From NCBI GenBank assembly GCA_035316025.1, contig DATFXL010000110.1, positions 1-63,374 on the forward strand: a stretch of 63,374 nt of DNA, written 5' to 3'. The DNA comes from JALZAA01 sp035316025. GTDB lineage: Bacteria; Actinomycetota; Acidimicrobiia; IMCC26256; JACDBD01. Of this stretch, positions 6,920 to 16,246 are shown piece after piece. The notes under the pieces are model-generated. The model worked only from the letters and a program-made list of their open reading frames with translations. It made no database searches and was not told the DNA's origin. The stretch's first letter is position 1; each line of letters starts with the position of its first letter. The translations under genes and the position numbers were made by a program.

Positions 6920-8230
6920 CTGAGCCCACGCGGGGGCACCACCACGGCCGCAGTCGACGTCACCACGACCGACCACGACCCGGATTTCGAGCGGTTCTGG
7001 CAGCCCGATCCGAGGTCGGCGAAGCAGCTTCGCCGCGCCACGCGCAAGGAACGGCGGGCGTGCCGGTCGCCTCGCCACCGGTTCATCCTGCGCGCGCTGG
7101 CGCTCGCAGCGTTCCTGGTGATGTTCCAGGCCGGCTGGTCGTACGTCCACGCGCTCACTGCGCCGGGTACCGACCCGCTATCGGCCCGCAGTGTCGAATG
7201 GGTCAGGGACCACGGAGGCGGCGGGATCGTGAACAGGATCGAGCACTGGTGGTACACGAACCATCCGCCGCCGGTGGGCGGGCGACCCGAGCACGGCCTC
7301 CCGAAGTCGGCGAAGCCCGGCGCCGACGCAGTCAGCAAGCACGCGAAGCCCGTGGACACGCCGAAGCCGACCGCGCCGCCGGCCCCGCCGCACCTGGCCT
7401 CGCCCGGAAACCTCCCGCCGTTCACGACGCCGCTGCCGGGCGAAGGCGTGTGGAACCCGACCGGGCGCACGGTGAAGGGGCTGCCGAGTGTGTACACGAC
7501 GTTCATGCGTCCCGATCCCGTGCACACGAGCCTCGTGACCGGCATCGCATGGATGGACACGAAGCTGCTCCGCGGCGTCTTCGTGCCCGGGTTGCAGGAG
7601 CCGGGCGGCGGCCCCAACCCCTGGGGATCGCAGGTCCCTCAGGACCAGCGAGCCGGCCTCGTCGCCGCCTTCAACTCGGGCTTCAAGATGAGCGGCGCCC
7701 GCGGCGGCTACTACACCGACGGTGAGATGGTGAAGCCCTTGCGCGACGGCGCCGCATCGCTCGTGATCATGCAGGACGGGACGGTCAACATCGGCATGTG
7801 GGGACGTGACTTCGCCATGGACCCCAATATCAAGACCGTCCGCCAGAACCTCGACCTCATGGTCGACGGCGGCCAGGAGGTTCCCGGGCTCGACTCCGAC
7901 GGCAACGACAAGTGGGGCGCGACCCTCGGCAACAAGGTGTTCGTGTGGCGGTCGGCGGTCGGCGTCGATGCGCAGGGCGGGCTCGTCTTCGTCGGTGGCA
8001 ACGGCCTGAACGCCAAGACTCTCGGCGACGTGCTCGTACGAGCCGGCGCGGTGCGCGCGATGGAGCTCGACATCAACTCGCAGTGGGTGACGTACTACAC
8101 GTACGACCAGGTCTACCCATACGATCCCAATGCCGTGCAGGGCCACAAGCTCCTTCCCGACATGCAACGCGGCGAGGACCGGTACCTGCAGCCGGGTGAA
8201 CGCGACTTCTTCTCGATGTTCGCCCGCTAG
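6920..8230 (+). CDS. Membrane-anchored phosphodiester glycosidase (NAGPA-like) domain protein; start uncertain
   Basis: The C-terminal part (about 190 residues before the stop) matches the NAGPA/phosphodiester glycosidase family: AAFNSGFKM, GGYYTDGE, DLMVDGGQEVPG, RSAVGVD, FVGGNGLN and AMELDINSQW. The N-terminal coding part reads TDHDPDFERFWQPD, a basic stretch, then a membrane segment (RALALAAFLVMFQAGW) and a Pro-rich linker, so the enzyme should be anchored with its domain outside. No ATG, GTG or TTG occurs in frame between the upstream stop (6889) and GTG 7115/ATG 7118, which lie inside the membrane helix. CTG 6920 is the only upstream near-cognate start. A 5' frameshift is an alternative. 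The substrate is likely an envelope glycan phosphodiester. Confidence 0.75.
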   Translation: MSPRGGTTTAAVDVTTTDHDPDFERFWQPDPRSAKQLRRATRKERRACRSPRHRFILRALALAAFLVMFQAGWSYVHALTAPGTDPLSARSVEWVRDHGGGGIVNRIEHWWYTNHPPPVGGRPEHGLPKSAKPGADAVSKHAKPVDTPKPTAPPAPPHLASPGNLPPFTTPLPGEGVWNPTGRTVKGLPSVYTTFMRPDPVHTSLVTGIAWMDTKLLRGVFVPGLQEPGGGPNPWGSQVPQDQRAGLVAAFNSGFKMSGARGGYYTDGEMVKPLRDGAASLVIMQDGTVNIGMWGRDFAMDPNIKTVRQNLDLMVDGGQEVPGLDSDGNDKWGATLGNKVFVWRSAVGVDAQGGLVFVGGNGLNAKTLGDVLVRAGAVRAMELDINSQWVTYYTYDQVYPYDPNAVQGHKLLPDMQRGEDRYLQPGERDFFSMFAR

Positions 8231-8233
8231 CCG

Positions 8234-8290
8234 GTCGCCGTCGCAAGCTCCGGCTCCTGCGGCGCGGTCGGCAAAGCCGCCGTCGCCGAG
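8234..8290 (+). repeat. Dispersed intergenic repeat, copy B
   Basis: Begins GTCGCCGTCGCAAGCTCCGG, then CTCCTGCGGCGCGG and TCGGCAAAGCCGCCG, which can form a hairpin. It shares 22 identical 5' bases with copy A (5299-5357, opposite strand) and the GGCTCCTGCGGCGCGG core with copy C (42524-42578). It fills the gap between two convergent genes. Confidence 0.7.
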
Positions 8291-8300
8291 AGGTCCGGGG

Positions 8301-8708
8301 TCAGGCGCTGCGGCGTTCCTGCACCAACCAGCTGTTGTCGTCGGGGTCGCTGAACGCCACGAACGACCCGTAGTCCTCGCGCTCGGGGTGGAGCCCGGAC
8401 TCCTGTCCCTCGGGCCCGAAGTAGAAGAAGTCGCTGACGTCGACCCCGCGCTCGTGCAACTCGGCACGGGCCGCCTCGATGTCGTCGACGACGAGGGTCG
8501 TCGCCTGCGCCGACCCGGGTGTGGCGGTGGTCAGACCCTTGCCGATGATGATCGAGCACGCCGACCCCGGCGGAGTCAGCTGCACGATGCGGAAGTTCTC
8601 GTTGGGCTGTGTGTCGACGTCGGCGCGGAAGCCGGCCTGCTCGTAGAAGGCCTTGGCACGGTCGACGTCGGCGACCGGCAGCACCACGACTTCGAGCTGG
8701 TAGTCCAT
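8301..8708 (-). CDS. VOC-superfamily (glyoxalase/bleomycin resistance-like) protein
   Basis: A 135-residue vicinal oxygen chelate protein with two beta-alpha-beta-beta-beta modules: LEVVVLPVADVDRAKAFYEQ at the start and a second module ending in FSDPDDNSWLVQER, the usual C-terminal metal-site motif. Relatives bind small molecules or catalyse metal-dependent additions; the substrate is not inferable. ATG 8708 follows GAGAGG and lies 19 nt after the acyl-CoA dehydrogenase stop, so it is co-transcribed. Confidence 0.85.
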   Translation of the reverse strand: MDYQLEVVVLPVADVDRAKAFYEQAGFRADVDTQPNENFRIVQLTPPGSACSIIIGKGLTTATPGSAQATTLVVDDIEAARAELHERGVDVSDFFYFGPEGQESGLHPEREDYGSFVAFSDPDDNSWLVQERRSA

Positions 8709-8727
8709 ACTCCGACCGTCCTCTCGC

Positions 8728-10362
8728 TCAGACGCCGACACGCTCGAGCGCCTGCTCGGCGAGGCGACGGGCGATGACCCGCAGGCAGAGGGTCTCGTCG
8801 GCACCCTCGAAGATCGAGAGCACCCGGGCGTCGACGAAGTACCTGGATACCGGGAACTCCTCCGCGTACCCCATGCCGCCATGCAGCTGCATCGCCTCGC
8901 GCGTCACCCATTCGGCGGCGCGGCACACATACGCCTTCACCATCGACGCCTGCAGCGCGCCTTCGCCCTTGGCCATCCGGCGCGCCACGTCGTACGCGAA
9001 CTGACGCCCGGCTTGGATCAGCACCGCCATGCGGGCGAGCTTGGCCTGGGTCAGCTGGTAGTCGAACACCGACTGGCCGAACACGCGGCGCTCCTGCGCG
9101 TACGCAAGCCCCGCTTCGAACGCGGCTTGCATGAGCCCAACGGCCCGGGCCGCCGTTTGCAGGCGACCGTTCTCGAACCCTTCCATCTGCAGGTAGAAGC
9201 CGCGCCCGAGCCCGGCCTCGCCGCCGACGAGGTTCTCGGCGGCCACGAGCCAGTCGTCGAAGGCGACCTCGTAGGAATGCATGCCGCGGTAGCCGAGCGT
9301 GTCGATGGCCCGTCCCTCCACCTTGCCCCCGCCCGGCTGCTCGAACGCGAAGGCGTGCCCGGAGGCCGGCTCCTTCTCGACGACGAACAACGACAACCCG
9401 CGGTGGCCGGACGTGCGATCGGGGTCGGTGCGGGCCAGCAGCATCAGGACGTTGGCCCGGCCCGCGAACGTCGCCCACGTCTTCACGCCGTTGATCCGGT
9501 ACCCGTCGTCACCCGAGGTGGCCGTCACCTTGATGTGGGCGACGTCGGAGCCGTAGTCGGGCTCTGTGACCATCACGCCGACCATGAGCTCGCCACTGGC
9601 GATGCCCGGTAACCACCGCTGCTTTTGCTCCTCGGTGCCGCCCTGCACGATGGCCCGGGTGAGGATCTCGGGCCGGGTGATGAGCGAGCCGCCGACGCCC
9701 AGCGAGCCCCACGACAGCTCTTCGGTGGCGACGACCATGCCGAGGTAGTCGTGCTCGCCCCCGGCGGCGAAGCCGCCGAACTCCTCGGGGACGGACAGGC
9801 CGAACCCGCCGATCTCGGCCAACCCGGCGATCACGTCCTCGGGGATGTCGGCGTTCGTGCGGTGGACGTGCTCGGCGACAGGCCGCACCTTCTCCTCGGC
9901 GAAACGGTGGAAGGTCTCGCGCACGAGCTCGAAGTCGTCGGACAAGTGCGTCGGCCCCGTGCCGTCCTTGGGGAGACGGGTTGCGATCGATTCGAGGAAC
10001 TCGGGCGAACGCCGGTCGGCAACGAAGTCGAGCGCGGGCGCGAGCACGTCAGCGGAAACGCCCCACACCTCCTCGCGCGCCACGATCCGGGCCGCGACGT
10101 CGGCCACCGCGTCGGCCACGAACGCGCCCGCCAGCATCGCCTCGAGCTCGCCGCGTCCGCCGTAGTCGAGCATCACGCGGCAGCCTTCGAGCGCGCTGGC
10201 GGCGTGGGCGAGGTCGTAGGCCAGGACCTGGTGCCGGTCGAGCTTGGCGACCGAGATGCGCCCGTCCTCGGAGGAGCCCGCCGCCAGATGCTCGGAAGCC
10301 GACGCCGTGAGGTCGGCTGCCGCGTCGACGGCGGCCGCGGCTGCTTCCAGACCAGCGCTCAT
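8728..10362 (-). CDS. Acyl-CoA dehydrogenase, long form
   Basis: A 544-residue flavoenzyme, about 150 residues longer than the common form because of an Ala-rich helical N-terminal extension. FAD/substrate segments are EPDYGSDVAHIKVTA, VKTWATFAGRANVLMLLART, QTAARAVGLMQAAFEAGLAYAQ-like helices, RRVFGQ and MQLHGGMGYAEEFPVSRYF. It introduces a 2,3 double bond into an acyl-CoA; chain preference is unknown. The ATG at 10362 has TAGTCT ending 7 nt upstream (leaderless). First gene of a two-gene unit with the VOC protein. Confidence 0.9.
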   Translation of the reverse strand: MSAGLEAAAAAVDAAADLTASASEHLAAGSSEDGRISVAKLDRHQVLAYDLAHAASALEGCRVMLDYGGRGELEAMLAGAFVADAVADVAARIVAREEVWGVSADVLAPALDFVADRRSPEFLESIATRLPKDGTGPTHLSDDFELVRETFHRFAEEKVRPVAEHVHRTNADIPEDVIAGLAEIGGFGLSVPEEFGGFAAGGEHDYLGMVVATEELSWGSLGVGGSLITRPEILTRAIVQGGTEEQKQRWLPGIASGELMVGVMVTEPDYGSDVAHIKVTATSGDDGYRINGVKTWATFAGRANVLMLLARTDPDRTSGHRGLSLFVVEKEPASGHAFAFEQPGGGKVEGRAIDTLGYRGMHSYEVAFDDWLVAAENLVGGEAGLGRGFYLQMEGFENGRLQTAARAVGLMQAAFEAGLAYAQERRVFGQSVFDYQLTQAKLARMAVLIQAGRQFAYDVARRMAKGEGALQASMVKAYVCRAAEWVTREAMQLHGGMGYAEEFPVSRYFVDARVLSIFEGADETLCLRVIARRLAEQALERVGV

Positions 10363-10369
10363 GCGGGGG

Positions 10370-10375
10370 AGACTA
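10370..10375 (-). promoter_or_regulatory. -10 hexamer of the long acyl-CoA dehydrogenase (leaderless)
   Basis: TAGTCT on the minus strand, ending 7 nt before the ATG at 10362. It lets the gene be transcribed separately from the ABC exporter upstream. Confidence 0.45.
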
Positions 10376-10453
10376 GCGACGGCCGCGCCGGCCTCCCTAC
10401 CCACCCGACGCAGGCCGGGACGACGCTGTGGACGGGCCTCGGCGCGCGCCGCG

Positions 10454-12319
10454 TTACGCGGGCTCCGCCGCCTGATCGAGTTGCGTGCGGTAGAGGTCGG
10501 CGTAGAGGCCGCGGTGGCGCAGCAGGTCTCCGTGCCGGCCCTGCTCCACGATGCGGCCGTCGTCCATGACGAGGATGCGGTCGGCGTTCACGATGGTCGA
10601 CAGCCGGTGCGCGATCACGAGCGCGGTGCGGCCGTGCAGGGCTTCGGCGAGCGCACGCTGGATCGCAAGCTCCGACTCGGAGTCGAGGTGTGATGTCGCC
10701 TCGTCGAGGATCACGATCGCCGGGTCCTTCAGGAGCATCCGGGCGATGGCGAGACGCTGCTTCTCGCCGCCGGACATCCGGTACCCGCGTTCGCCGACGA
10801 TCGTTCCGTACCCCTCGGGGAGGCTCATGATCAGGTCGTTGATTCGGGCCGCCTTGCACGCGGCGACGAGCTCGTCGTCGGTGGCGTCGGGGCGTGCGTA
10901 GCGCAGGTTGTTGCTGATCGTGTCGTGGAACAGGTGCGGGTCCTGCATGACGAATCCAACCGCGTCGCGCAGCGAGTCGAGGGTGAGGTCGCGCACGTCG
11001 TGCCCGTCGACCAGCACCCGGCCTTCGCTCACGTCGGCGATTCGCGGGACGAGCATGGCCGTGGTCGTCTTGCCGGCTCCCGATGGCCCGACCAACGCGA
11101 TCAGCTCGCCCGGCTCGACCGCGAGCGACACGTCACGCAGGATCCACCCAGCGTCGTCGTCCGCTACGACCACGCCCTCTTCGAGGGACGCGAGGGACGT
11201 CACTGCGGCGGGCGGGTGGCGGAACCACACGTGCTCGAGCTCGACGCGCCCCTTCGGCGCGACCAGGTCGACGGCGCCCGGCCGGTTGGTCACGAGCGGC
11301 TCGAAGTCGAGCACCTCGAAGACCCGCTCGAACGAGACCAGCGCCGTCAGCACGTCGACGCGAGCGTTGGTGAGCTGTGTGAGCGGCTGGTAGATCTGGC
11401 TCACGTAGATGACGAAGGCGGCCACGGTCCCGATCGACAAGCTGCCAGAGATCACGAGGTTGCCGCCGACGAAGTAGACGACCGCGGTGCCGACGGCGGC
11501 GACGAAACCCAACGCGACGAACAGCACCCGTGAGTACATGGCAGTGGACACGCCGATGCCGCGGACACGCTCGGCACGGCTCTCGAACTGGTCGAGCTCC
11601 CGGTGGTGTTTCCCGAACAGCTTGACGACGAGCGCCCCGGCCACGTTGAACCGCTCGGCGATGGTGTTGTTCATCGACGCGTTCAACTGCATGCCCTCAC
11701 GGGTGATGCGCTGGAGGCGGCGCCCGATGCGCCGGGCCGGGATGATGAACGCCGGGAGCACGAGCAGCGTCAGGACCGTGAGCCGCCACTCGAGCCCGAG
11801 CATCACCGCCAGCGTCACGCCGATCGAGATGACGTTGCCGACCACCGTCCCCAGCGTGTTTGTGATGGCCTGCTGGGCGCCGATCACGTCGTTGTTCATG
11901 CGCGACATGAGGGCGCCGGTCTGGGTGCGGGTGAAGAAGGAGACGGGCATCCGCTGGATGTGGTCGAAGAGCTTCACCCGCATGGTGAAGATGAGGCCCT
12001 CGCCGATCCGGGCCGAGTACCAGCGTTGCCAGAGGCTCAGCAGGGCGTTCGCGACGGCGAGGCCGACGGCACCGACGGCGAGCCAGGCAACGAGGGTCCG
12101 GTTCTTCTCGGGCACCGCCGTGTCGAGCAGGGCCCGGAAGAGCAGGGGCGGGAGGACGGTCGTGATCGAGGCCGCGACCGCGGTGGCGAGGAACCCCACG
12201 AGGAGCCACCGGTAGGGGTGGGCCAGGCGGAGGACGCGCCGCATGAGCTTCCACTCGACGTGCTTGCCCGCGACCTCGTCCGGATCGCGGCGAAAGCCGC
12301 GTAGCGCTCCGTACATCAT
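10454..12319 (-). CDS. ABC exporter, fused membrane and ATPase domains
   Basis: A 621-residue half-exporter. The N-terminal domain (about 30-330) has six membrane helices of the ABC transporter type 1 fold. The ATPase domain (about 370-610) is canonical: Walker A GPSGAGKTT, signature MSGGEKQR, Walker B AIVILDEATS and H-loop AHRLST. With a full catalytic site it probably works as a homodimer exporting a drug, lipid or peptide. The double ATG at 12314-12319 is the start. It is divergent from the large LuxR regulator at 12424, an arrangement common when the regulator controls the exporter. Confidence 0.92.
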   Translation of the reverse strand: MMYGALRGFRRDPDEVAGKHVEWKLMRRVLRLAHPYRWLLVGFLATAVAASITTVLPPLLFRALLDTAVPEKNRTLVAWLAVGAVGLAVANALLSLWQRWYSARIGEGLIFTMRVKLFDHIQRMPVSFFTRTQTGALMSRMNNDVIGAQQAITNTLGTVVGNVISIGVTLAVMLGLEWRLTVLTLLVLPAFIIPARRIGRRLQRITREGMQLNASMNNTIAERFNVAGALVVKLFGKHHRELDQFESRAERVRGIGVSTAMYSRVLFVALGFVAAVGTAVVYFVGGNLVISGSLSIGTVAAFVIYVSQIYQPLTQLTNARVDVLTALVSFERVFEVLDFEPLVTNRPGAVDLVAPKGRVELEHVWFRHPPAAVTSLASLEEGVVVADDDAGWILRDVSLAVEPGELIALVGPSGAGKTTTAMLVPRIADVSEGRVLVDGHDVRDLTLDSLRDAVGFVMQDPHLFHDTISNNLRYARPDATDDELVAACKAARINDLIMSLPEGYGTIVGERGYRMSGGEKQRLAIARMLLKDPAIVILDEATSHLDSESELAIQRALAEALHGRTALVIAHRLSTIVNADRILVMDDGRIVEQGRHGDLLRHRGLYADLYRTQLDQAAEPA

Positions 12320-12423
12320 CGTTGCGATCCAACCTACCGGTGAACGACCTGATTCCCTCGGGGATCGGCCGTCGCGTCGTGGCGCGGCCGTGGGAGAATG
12401 CCGCCCGTGATCTCCGGGCGGGG

Positions 12424-15078
12424 ATGCACCGAGGCACATCCGTGAACACGGCGACATGGCCGCTGGTCGGCAGGGTCAGTGAGCTCACGCAGGTGGCGGC
12501 GGCCATGGACGGCCCGGCCGGCGGTGTCCTGTTCGCGGGGCCGGCCGGCGTCGGCAAGACCCGCCTGGCCGTCGAGTGTCTGGGCCTGGCTTCCCGGCGT
12601 GGGTGCCGCACGGCCCACGTTCGGGCCAACCGCAGCTCGGCGACCATTCCGTACGGCGCGTTCGCGGCCCTGCTCCCCACCGCGACGAGCAGGGAGCCCG
12701 AGAGCCGGGGTGATCTGCTGCGCTCCTTCGCCGAGTCGATCCTCGACGACGCCGAGGGCCGGCGGCTGATGCTCGTCATCGACGACGCCCAGGACCTCGA
12801 CGACGCGTCGGCGGCGCTGCTCCTGCACCTCGTTCTGCACGGCGGCGTGTTCCCCGTCGTGACGCTGCGCACCGGCGAGCCGGCGCCCGAGTCCGTCGTC
12901 ATGCTCTGGAAGGACGAGCTGCTCGACCGCATCGAGGTGTCGCCGTTGACGGTCGCCGACGTGGCCATGCTCGCGGCCGACGTGCTCGGCGGCCCCGTCG
13001 ACGGCACCACGGTGCACGCGCTGCGCACCACGAGTGGCGGCAATGTTCTGTTCCTCCGCGAGCTGATCCTCTCGGCCGTCGCGTCCGGGTCGCTCACCGA
13101 CGTCCGCGGCATGTGGCGGCTGCAGGGGTCGCTCTCGGCGTCGGCGAGACTGACCGAGCTCGTCCGCATGCGCCTGGGCACGCTCGACGAAGCCGAGCGC
13201 CACGCGCTGGAGGTCGTCAGCGTGGGCGAGCCCGTCTCGTTCCCGACCATCGCCGCCCTCACCGATCGCGCGTGCATCGAGGATCTCGAGGTGCGCGCCC
13301 TCGTCGACATCGAGGCCGACGGCAGCTCCGGGCAGGTGCGGATGGCGCACCCGCTCTACGGCGAGGTGCTGCGCGCCGAGCTGCCGTCCGGCCGGTACCG
13401 GCGGATCTGCCGCCTGCTCGCAGACGCGATCGAGGGCGCCGGCGAGCTGTCTGCCGAGGACGCGCTGCGGGTGGGGGTGTGGCGTCTCGAGAGCGGCGAC
13501 ACCGAGCACGCTCACCTCCTGATGACAGCGGCGCAGCAAGCCGCCTTCGCGTTCGACTTCCCGCTGGCCCGCCGGCTCGCATCTGCAGCATGGGACGCGG
13601 GCGCCGGCATCGAGGCGGGTCACCTGCTGGGCAACATGCTCGACACCATCGGCGACCACGACGCCGCCGAGGAGGTGCTGCGCGCGATCGAGTCCGACGC
13701 GCGCAACGACGAGGAGCGGGTGCAGATCTCCGAGGCGCGGGTCGGCAACCTGTTCCGGGGCCTGGGCCGGACCGAGGAGGCCGAAGAGGTCACGCTGGCG
13801 GCCGAGCGCGCCGTCGGCGACCCCGACCTGCGCGCCGAGCTGACTGCCCAGCGCGCCGTCCACGCCGTGTTCGCCGCCGAAACGGGCGAGGCGCTTGCCC
13901 TCTCCGAGCCGTTGCTCGACGAGACGCGCCACCCGGCACGCGTCGTCGTGAAGGCCGCGCTGGCCGCGGGAACTGCGTTCGCGCTCGCGGGCCGCACCTC
14001 CGACGCCATCCGGGTCGCCGACCGCGCCTTCGAGCTGCGCATGGAGCTCGGGAACCAGATCCAGATGGCGGGGCCTGGCGTGTACCTCGTGGCGCGCGCC
14101 CTGGCGCTCACCGAGGCGGGTCGCCTGGAAGAGGCGGAGGCGACCGCCGAGGCGGGGTACGACGGCGCCGTCGAGTCGCAGGTCCTCGAGGGCCAGGGGT
14201 GGTTCACCGTGATGTTGGGCCGCACGTGCCTGCTGCAGGGCCGCGTCGAGACCGCGGCCCGGTGGCTGCGCGAGGCGGCCGTGCTGTGGGGCGAGCTCGC
14301 GCACCCGAGCGCCCGTTGGGGCTTCGGCGGTCTCGCGCACGCCCTCGCGCTGCAGGGTGACATGGACGGCGCCGAGGCCGCGCTCGAGGACCTCGACGCC
14401 GAGCCGCCGACACCCATCCGCATGATGGACGTCGACATCGAACGCGGGCGTGCGTGGTACACGTGGCTGCGGGGTGAGCACGCCCGGGCGCTCGGCATGT
14501 TGCACGCCGCCGCCGACGCCGGTGTCGACAGCGGTCAGTACGCCCTCGCCGCCGGCGCCTTCCACGATCTCGCCCGGTTGGGCGAACCGGCGGAGGCGGT
14601 GGTGCACCTCGAGCGCGTCGCCGAGCACGTCGACGGACAGCTCATGCCGGCGCGACTCGCACACGCGACTGCGCTCAGCAAGAGCGACGCACCCGGGCTC
14701 GACGACGCTTCGGAGGCGTTCGAGGCCATTGGCGGCTGGCTGTCCGCCGCGGAGGCCGCCACCCAGGCGTCGACCCTGTACGGGCGCGAAGGACTGCGGC
14801 GGCGGGCGTCGGCGGCTGCGCAGCGGGCGCGCACGCTGGCCGAGCGCTGCGAAGGCGCGCGTAGCCCTGCACTCGAGACCGAGGCGCAGCCCGCCGCGCT
14901 CACGAAGCGCGAGCGAGAGGTGGCCATGCTGGCGGCGCGCGGTCTGACCAGCCGCGAGATCGCCGAGAAGATCGTCGTGTCGACGCGCACGGTCGAGAAC
15001 CACCTGCAGCGCGCCTACGAGAAGCTCGGCGTCAGCGCCCGCGCCGACCTCGCCGCCGCCTTGGGGAACGACGCCTAG
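12424..15078 (+). CDS. LuxR-family regulator with AAA ATPase (LAL type)
   Basis: An 884-residue LAL-type regulator. The N-terminal ATPase has Walker A GPAGVGKTR (about residue 37) and Walker B LMLVIDDAQDLDD. The middle 500 residues are TPR-like helical repeats rich in Ala/Glu/Leu. The C-terminal LuxR helix-turn-helix (about 820-880) is clear: LTKREREVAMLAARGLTSRE then STRTVENHLQRAYEKLGV. It should be an ATP-dependent transcription factor sensing an inducer through the repeat region. ATG 12424 is chosen just after GGGCGGGG; GTG 12442 is an alternative. Divergent to the ABC exporter, and followed at once by an acyl-CoA dehydrogenase. Confidence 0.9.
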   Translation: MHRGTSVNTATWPLVGRVSELTQVAAAMDGPAGGVLFAGPAGVGKTRLAVECLGLASRRGCRTAHVRANRSSATIPYGAFAALLPTATSREPESRGDLLRSFAESILDDAEGRRLMLVIDDAQDLDDASAALLLHLVLHGGVFPVVTLRTGEPAPESVVMLWKDELLDRIEVSPLTVADVAMLAADVLGGPVDGTTVHALRTTSGGNVLFLRELILSAVASGSLTDVRGMWRLQGSLSASARLTELVRMRLGTLDEAERHALEVVSVGEPVSFPTIAALTDRACIEDLEVRALVDIEADGSSGQVRMAHPLYGEVLRAELPSGRYRRICRLLADAIEGAGELSAEDALRVGVWRLESGDTEHAHLLMTAAQQAAFAFDFPLARRLASAAWDAGAGIEAGHLLGNMLDTIGDHDAAEEVLRAIESDARNDEERVQISEARVGNLFRGLGRTEEAEEVTLAAERAVGDPDLRAELTAQRAVHAVFAAETGEALALSEPLLDETRHPARVVVKAALAAGTAFALAGRTSDAIRVADRAFELRMELGNQIQMAGPGVYLVARALALTEAGRLEEAEATAEAGYDGAVESQVLEGQGWFTVMLGRTCLLQGRVETAARWLREAAVLWGELAHPSARWGFGGLAHALALQGDMDGAEAALEDLDAEPPTPIRMMDVDIERGRAWYTWLRGEHARALGMLHAAADAGVDSGQYALAAGAFHDLARLGEPAEAVVHLERVAEHVDGQLMPARLAHATALSKSDAPGLDDASEAFEAIGGWLSAAEAATQASTLYGREGLRRRASAAAQRARTLAERCEGARSPALETEAQPAALTKREREVAMLAARGLTSREIAEKIVVSTRTVENHLQRAYEKLGVSARADLAAALGNDA

Positions 15079-15081
15079 GCT
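15076..15081 (+). promoter_or_regulatory. -10 hexamer overlapping the LuxR-gene stop codon
   Basis: TAGGCT whose first three bases are the TAG stop of the regulator gene. It ends 6 nt before the GTG at 15088, giving a possible leaderless start for the acyl-CoA dehydrogenase independent of read-through. Confidence 0.4.
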
Positions 15082-15087
15082 CGACGC

Positions 15088-16242
15088 GTGGTGACAGATC
15101 CTGAGGTGCGGGCCGAGCTCGTCGGGACCGTTCGCCGCTTCGTGGAGCGGGAAGTCGTGCCGGTCGCGTCGGGGCTCGAGCACGCCGACGAGTATCCGGC
15201 TGCGATCGTCGACGGGATGCGCGAGCTCGGGCTGTTCGGCGTGACCATCCCCGAGGAGTTCGGCGGCCTGGGCCTCGACCTGCCGACCTACTGCGGCGTG
15301 ATCGAGGAGCTGTCGGCGGGGTGGATGTCGTTGTCGGGCGTCCTGAACACACATGTCATGACGGCGAACCTGCTCAAGGCGAGCGGGACCGACGAGCAGC
15401 GCAAGCGCTGGCTCCCGCGCCTCGCTGCCGGCGAGATCCGGGGCGCGCTCTCGCTGTCGGAGCCGGACGCCGGGAGCGACACGAGCGCCATCACGTGCCG
15501 CGCCGCGCGCGACGGCGACGAGTACCGGATCACCGGCACGAAGATGTGGGTGACGAACGGTCAGCGCGCCGGTCTCATCGCGCTCGCGGCCCGCACAGAC
15601 GAGGGCATCACCTGCTTCATGGTCGAGAAGGACCCCGGTGCCGCGCGATTCGGCGGCATCACGGTGAGTCGCAACATCGGGAAGCTCGGCTACAAGGGTA
15701 TCGAGACCGTCGAGATGACCTACGTGGACCATCGCGTCGACGCCGACTGTGTGCTCGGCCGCGACGACGGCCTCGGCCGCGGTCAGCACTTCATCCTGTC
15801 CGCGCTCGAGGTGGGGCGCATCAACATCGCGGCCCGGGCGGTCGGGGTGGCGCGCGCCGCCTTCGAGGCTGCAGTCACGTACGCGCAGCAACGGGAGACG
15901 TTCGGCAAACCGATCGCCCAGCACCAGGCCATCCAGATGAAGCTCGCCGACATGGGCACGCAGCTCCACGCGGCGCGTCTGATGACGTTGGACGCCGCGG
16001 CGCGCAAGGAGGCGGGGGAGCGGACCGACGTCGAGGCCGGGATGGCGAAGCTGTTCGCGAGCGAGGCCGCGTTCGAGATCGCAGCGGAGTCGATGCGCAT
16101 CCATGGCGGCGTCGGCTACACGACCGAGCTGCCGGTCGAGCGCTACTACCGCGATGCCCCGCTCATGATCATCGGCGAGGGCACGAACGAGATCCAACGC
16201 CTCGTGATCGCGCGCGGCCTGCTCGAACGCCACCGGATCTGA
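15088..16242 (+). CDS. Acyl-CoA dehydrogenase, standard form
   Basis: A 384-residue flavoenzyme of typical length. Segments seen: TIPEEFGGLGLDLPTY, LSEPDAGSDTSAITCRA (substrate and FAD binding), KMWVTNGQRAGLIALAART, RAAFEAAVTYAQQRETFGKP, RIHGGVGYTTELPVERYYRD and IGEGTNEIQRLVIARGLL, where the Glu in GEGTNEIQ is near the usual catalytic base position. Oxidises an acyl-CoA to the enoyl-CoA with electrons to ETF. Starts at GTG 15088 (GTG 15091 also possible). The thioesterase that follows 4 nt later suggests a shared acyl-CoA pathway. Confidence 0.92.
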   Translation: MVTDPEVRAELVGTVRRFVEREVVPVASGLEHADEYPAAIVDGMRELGLFGVTIPEEFGGLGLDLPTYCGVIEELSAGWMSLSGVLNTHVMTANLLKASGTDEQRKRWLPRLAAGEIRGALSLSEPDAGSDTSAITCRAARDGDEYRITGTKMWVTNGQRAGLIALAARTDEGITCFMVEKDPGAARFGGITVSRNIGKLGYKGIETVEMTYVDHRVDADCVLGRDDGLGRGQHFILSALEVGRINIAARAVGVARAAFEAAVTYAQQRETFGKPIAQHQAIQMKLADMGTQLHAARLMTLDAAARKEAGERTDVEAGMAKLFASEAAFEIAAESMRIHGGVGYTTELPVERYYRDAPLMIIGEGTNEIQRLVIARGLLERHRI

Positions 16243-16246
16243 TCGG

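Noticed and set aside
13307..13340. Short tandem and palindromic GC-rich motifs inside coding genes
   Set aside because: They follow codon bias (Ala, Gly, Arg, Asp repeats) and show no conserved spacing beyond that expected in GC-rich DNA.
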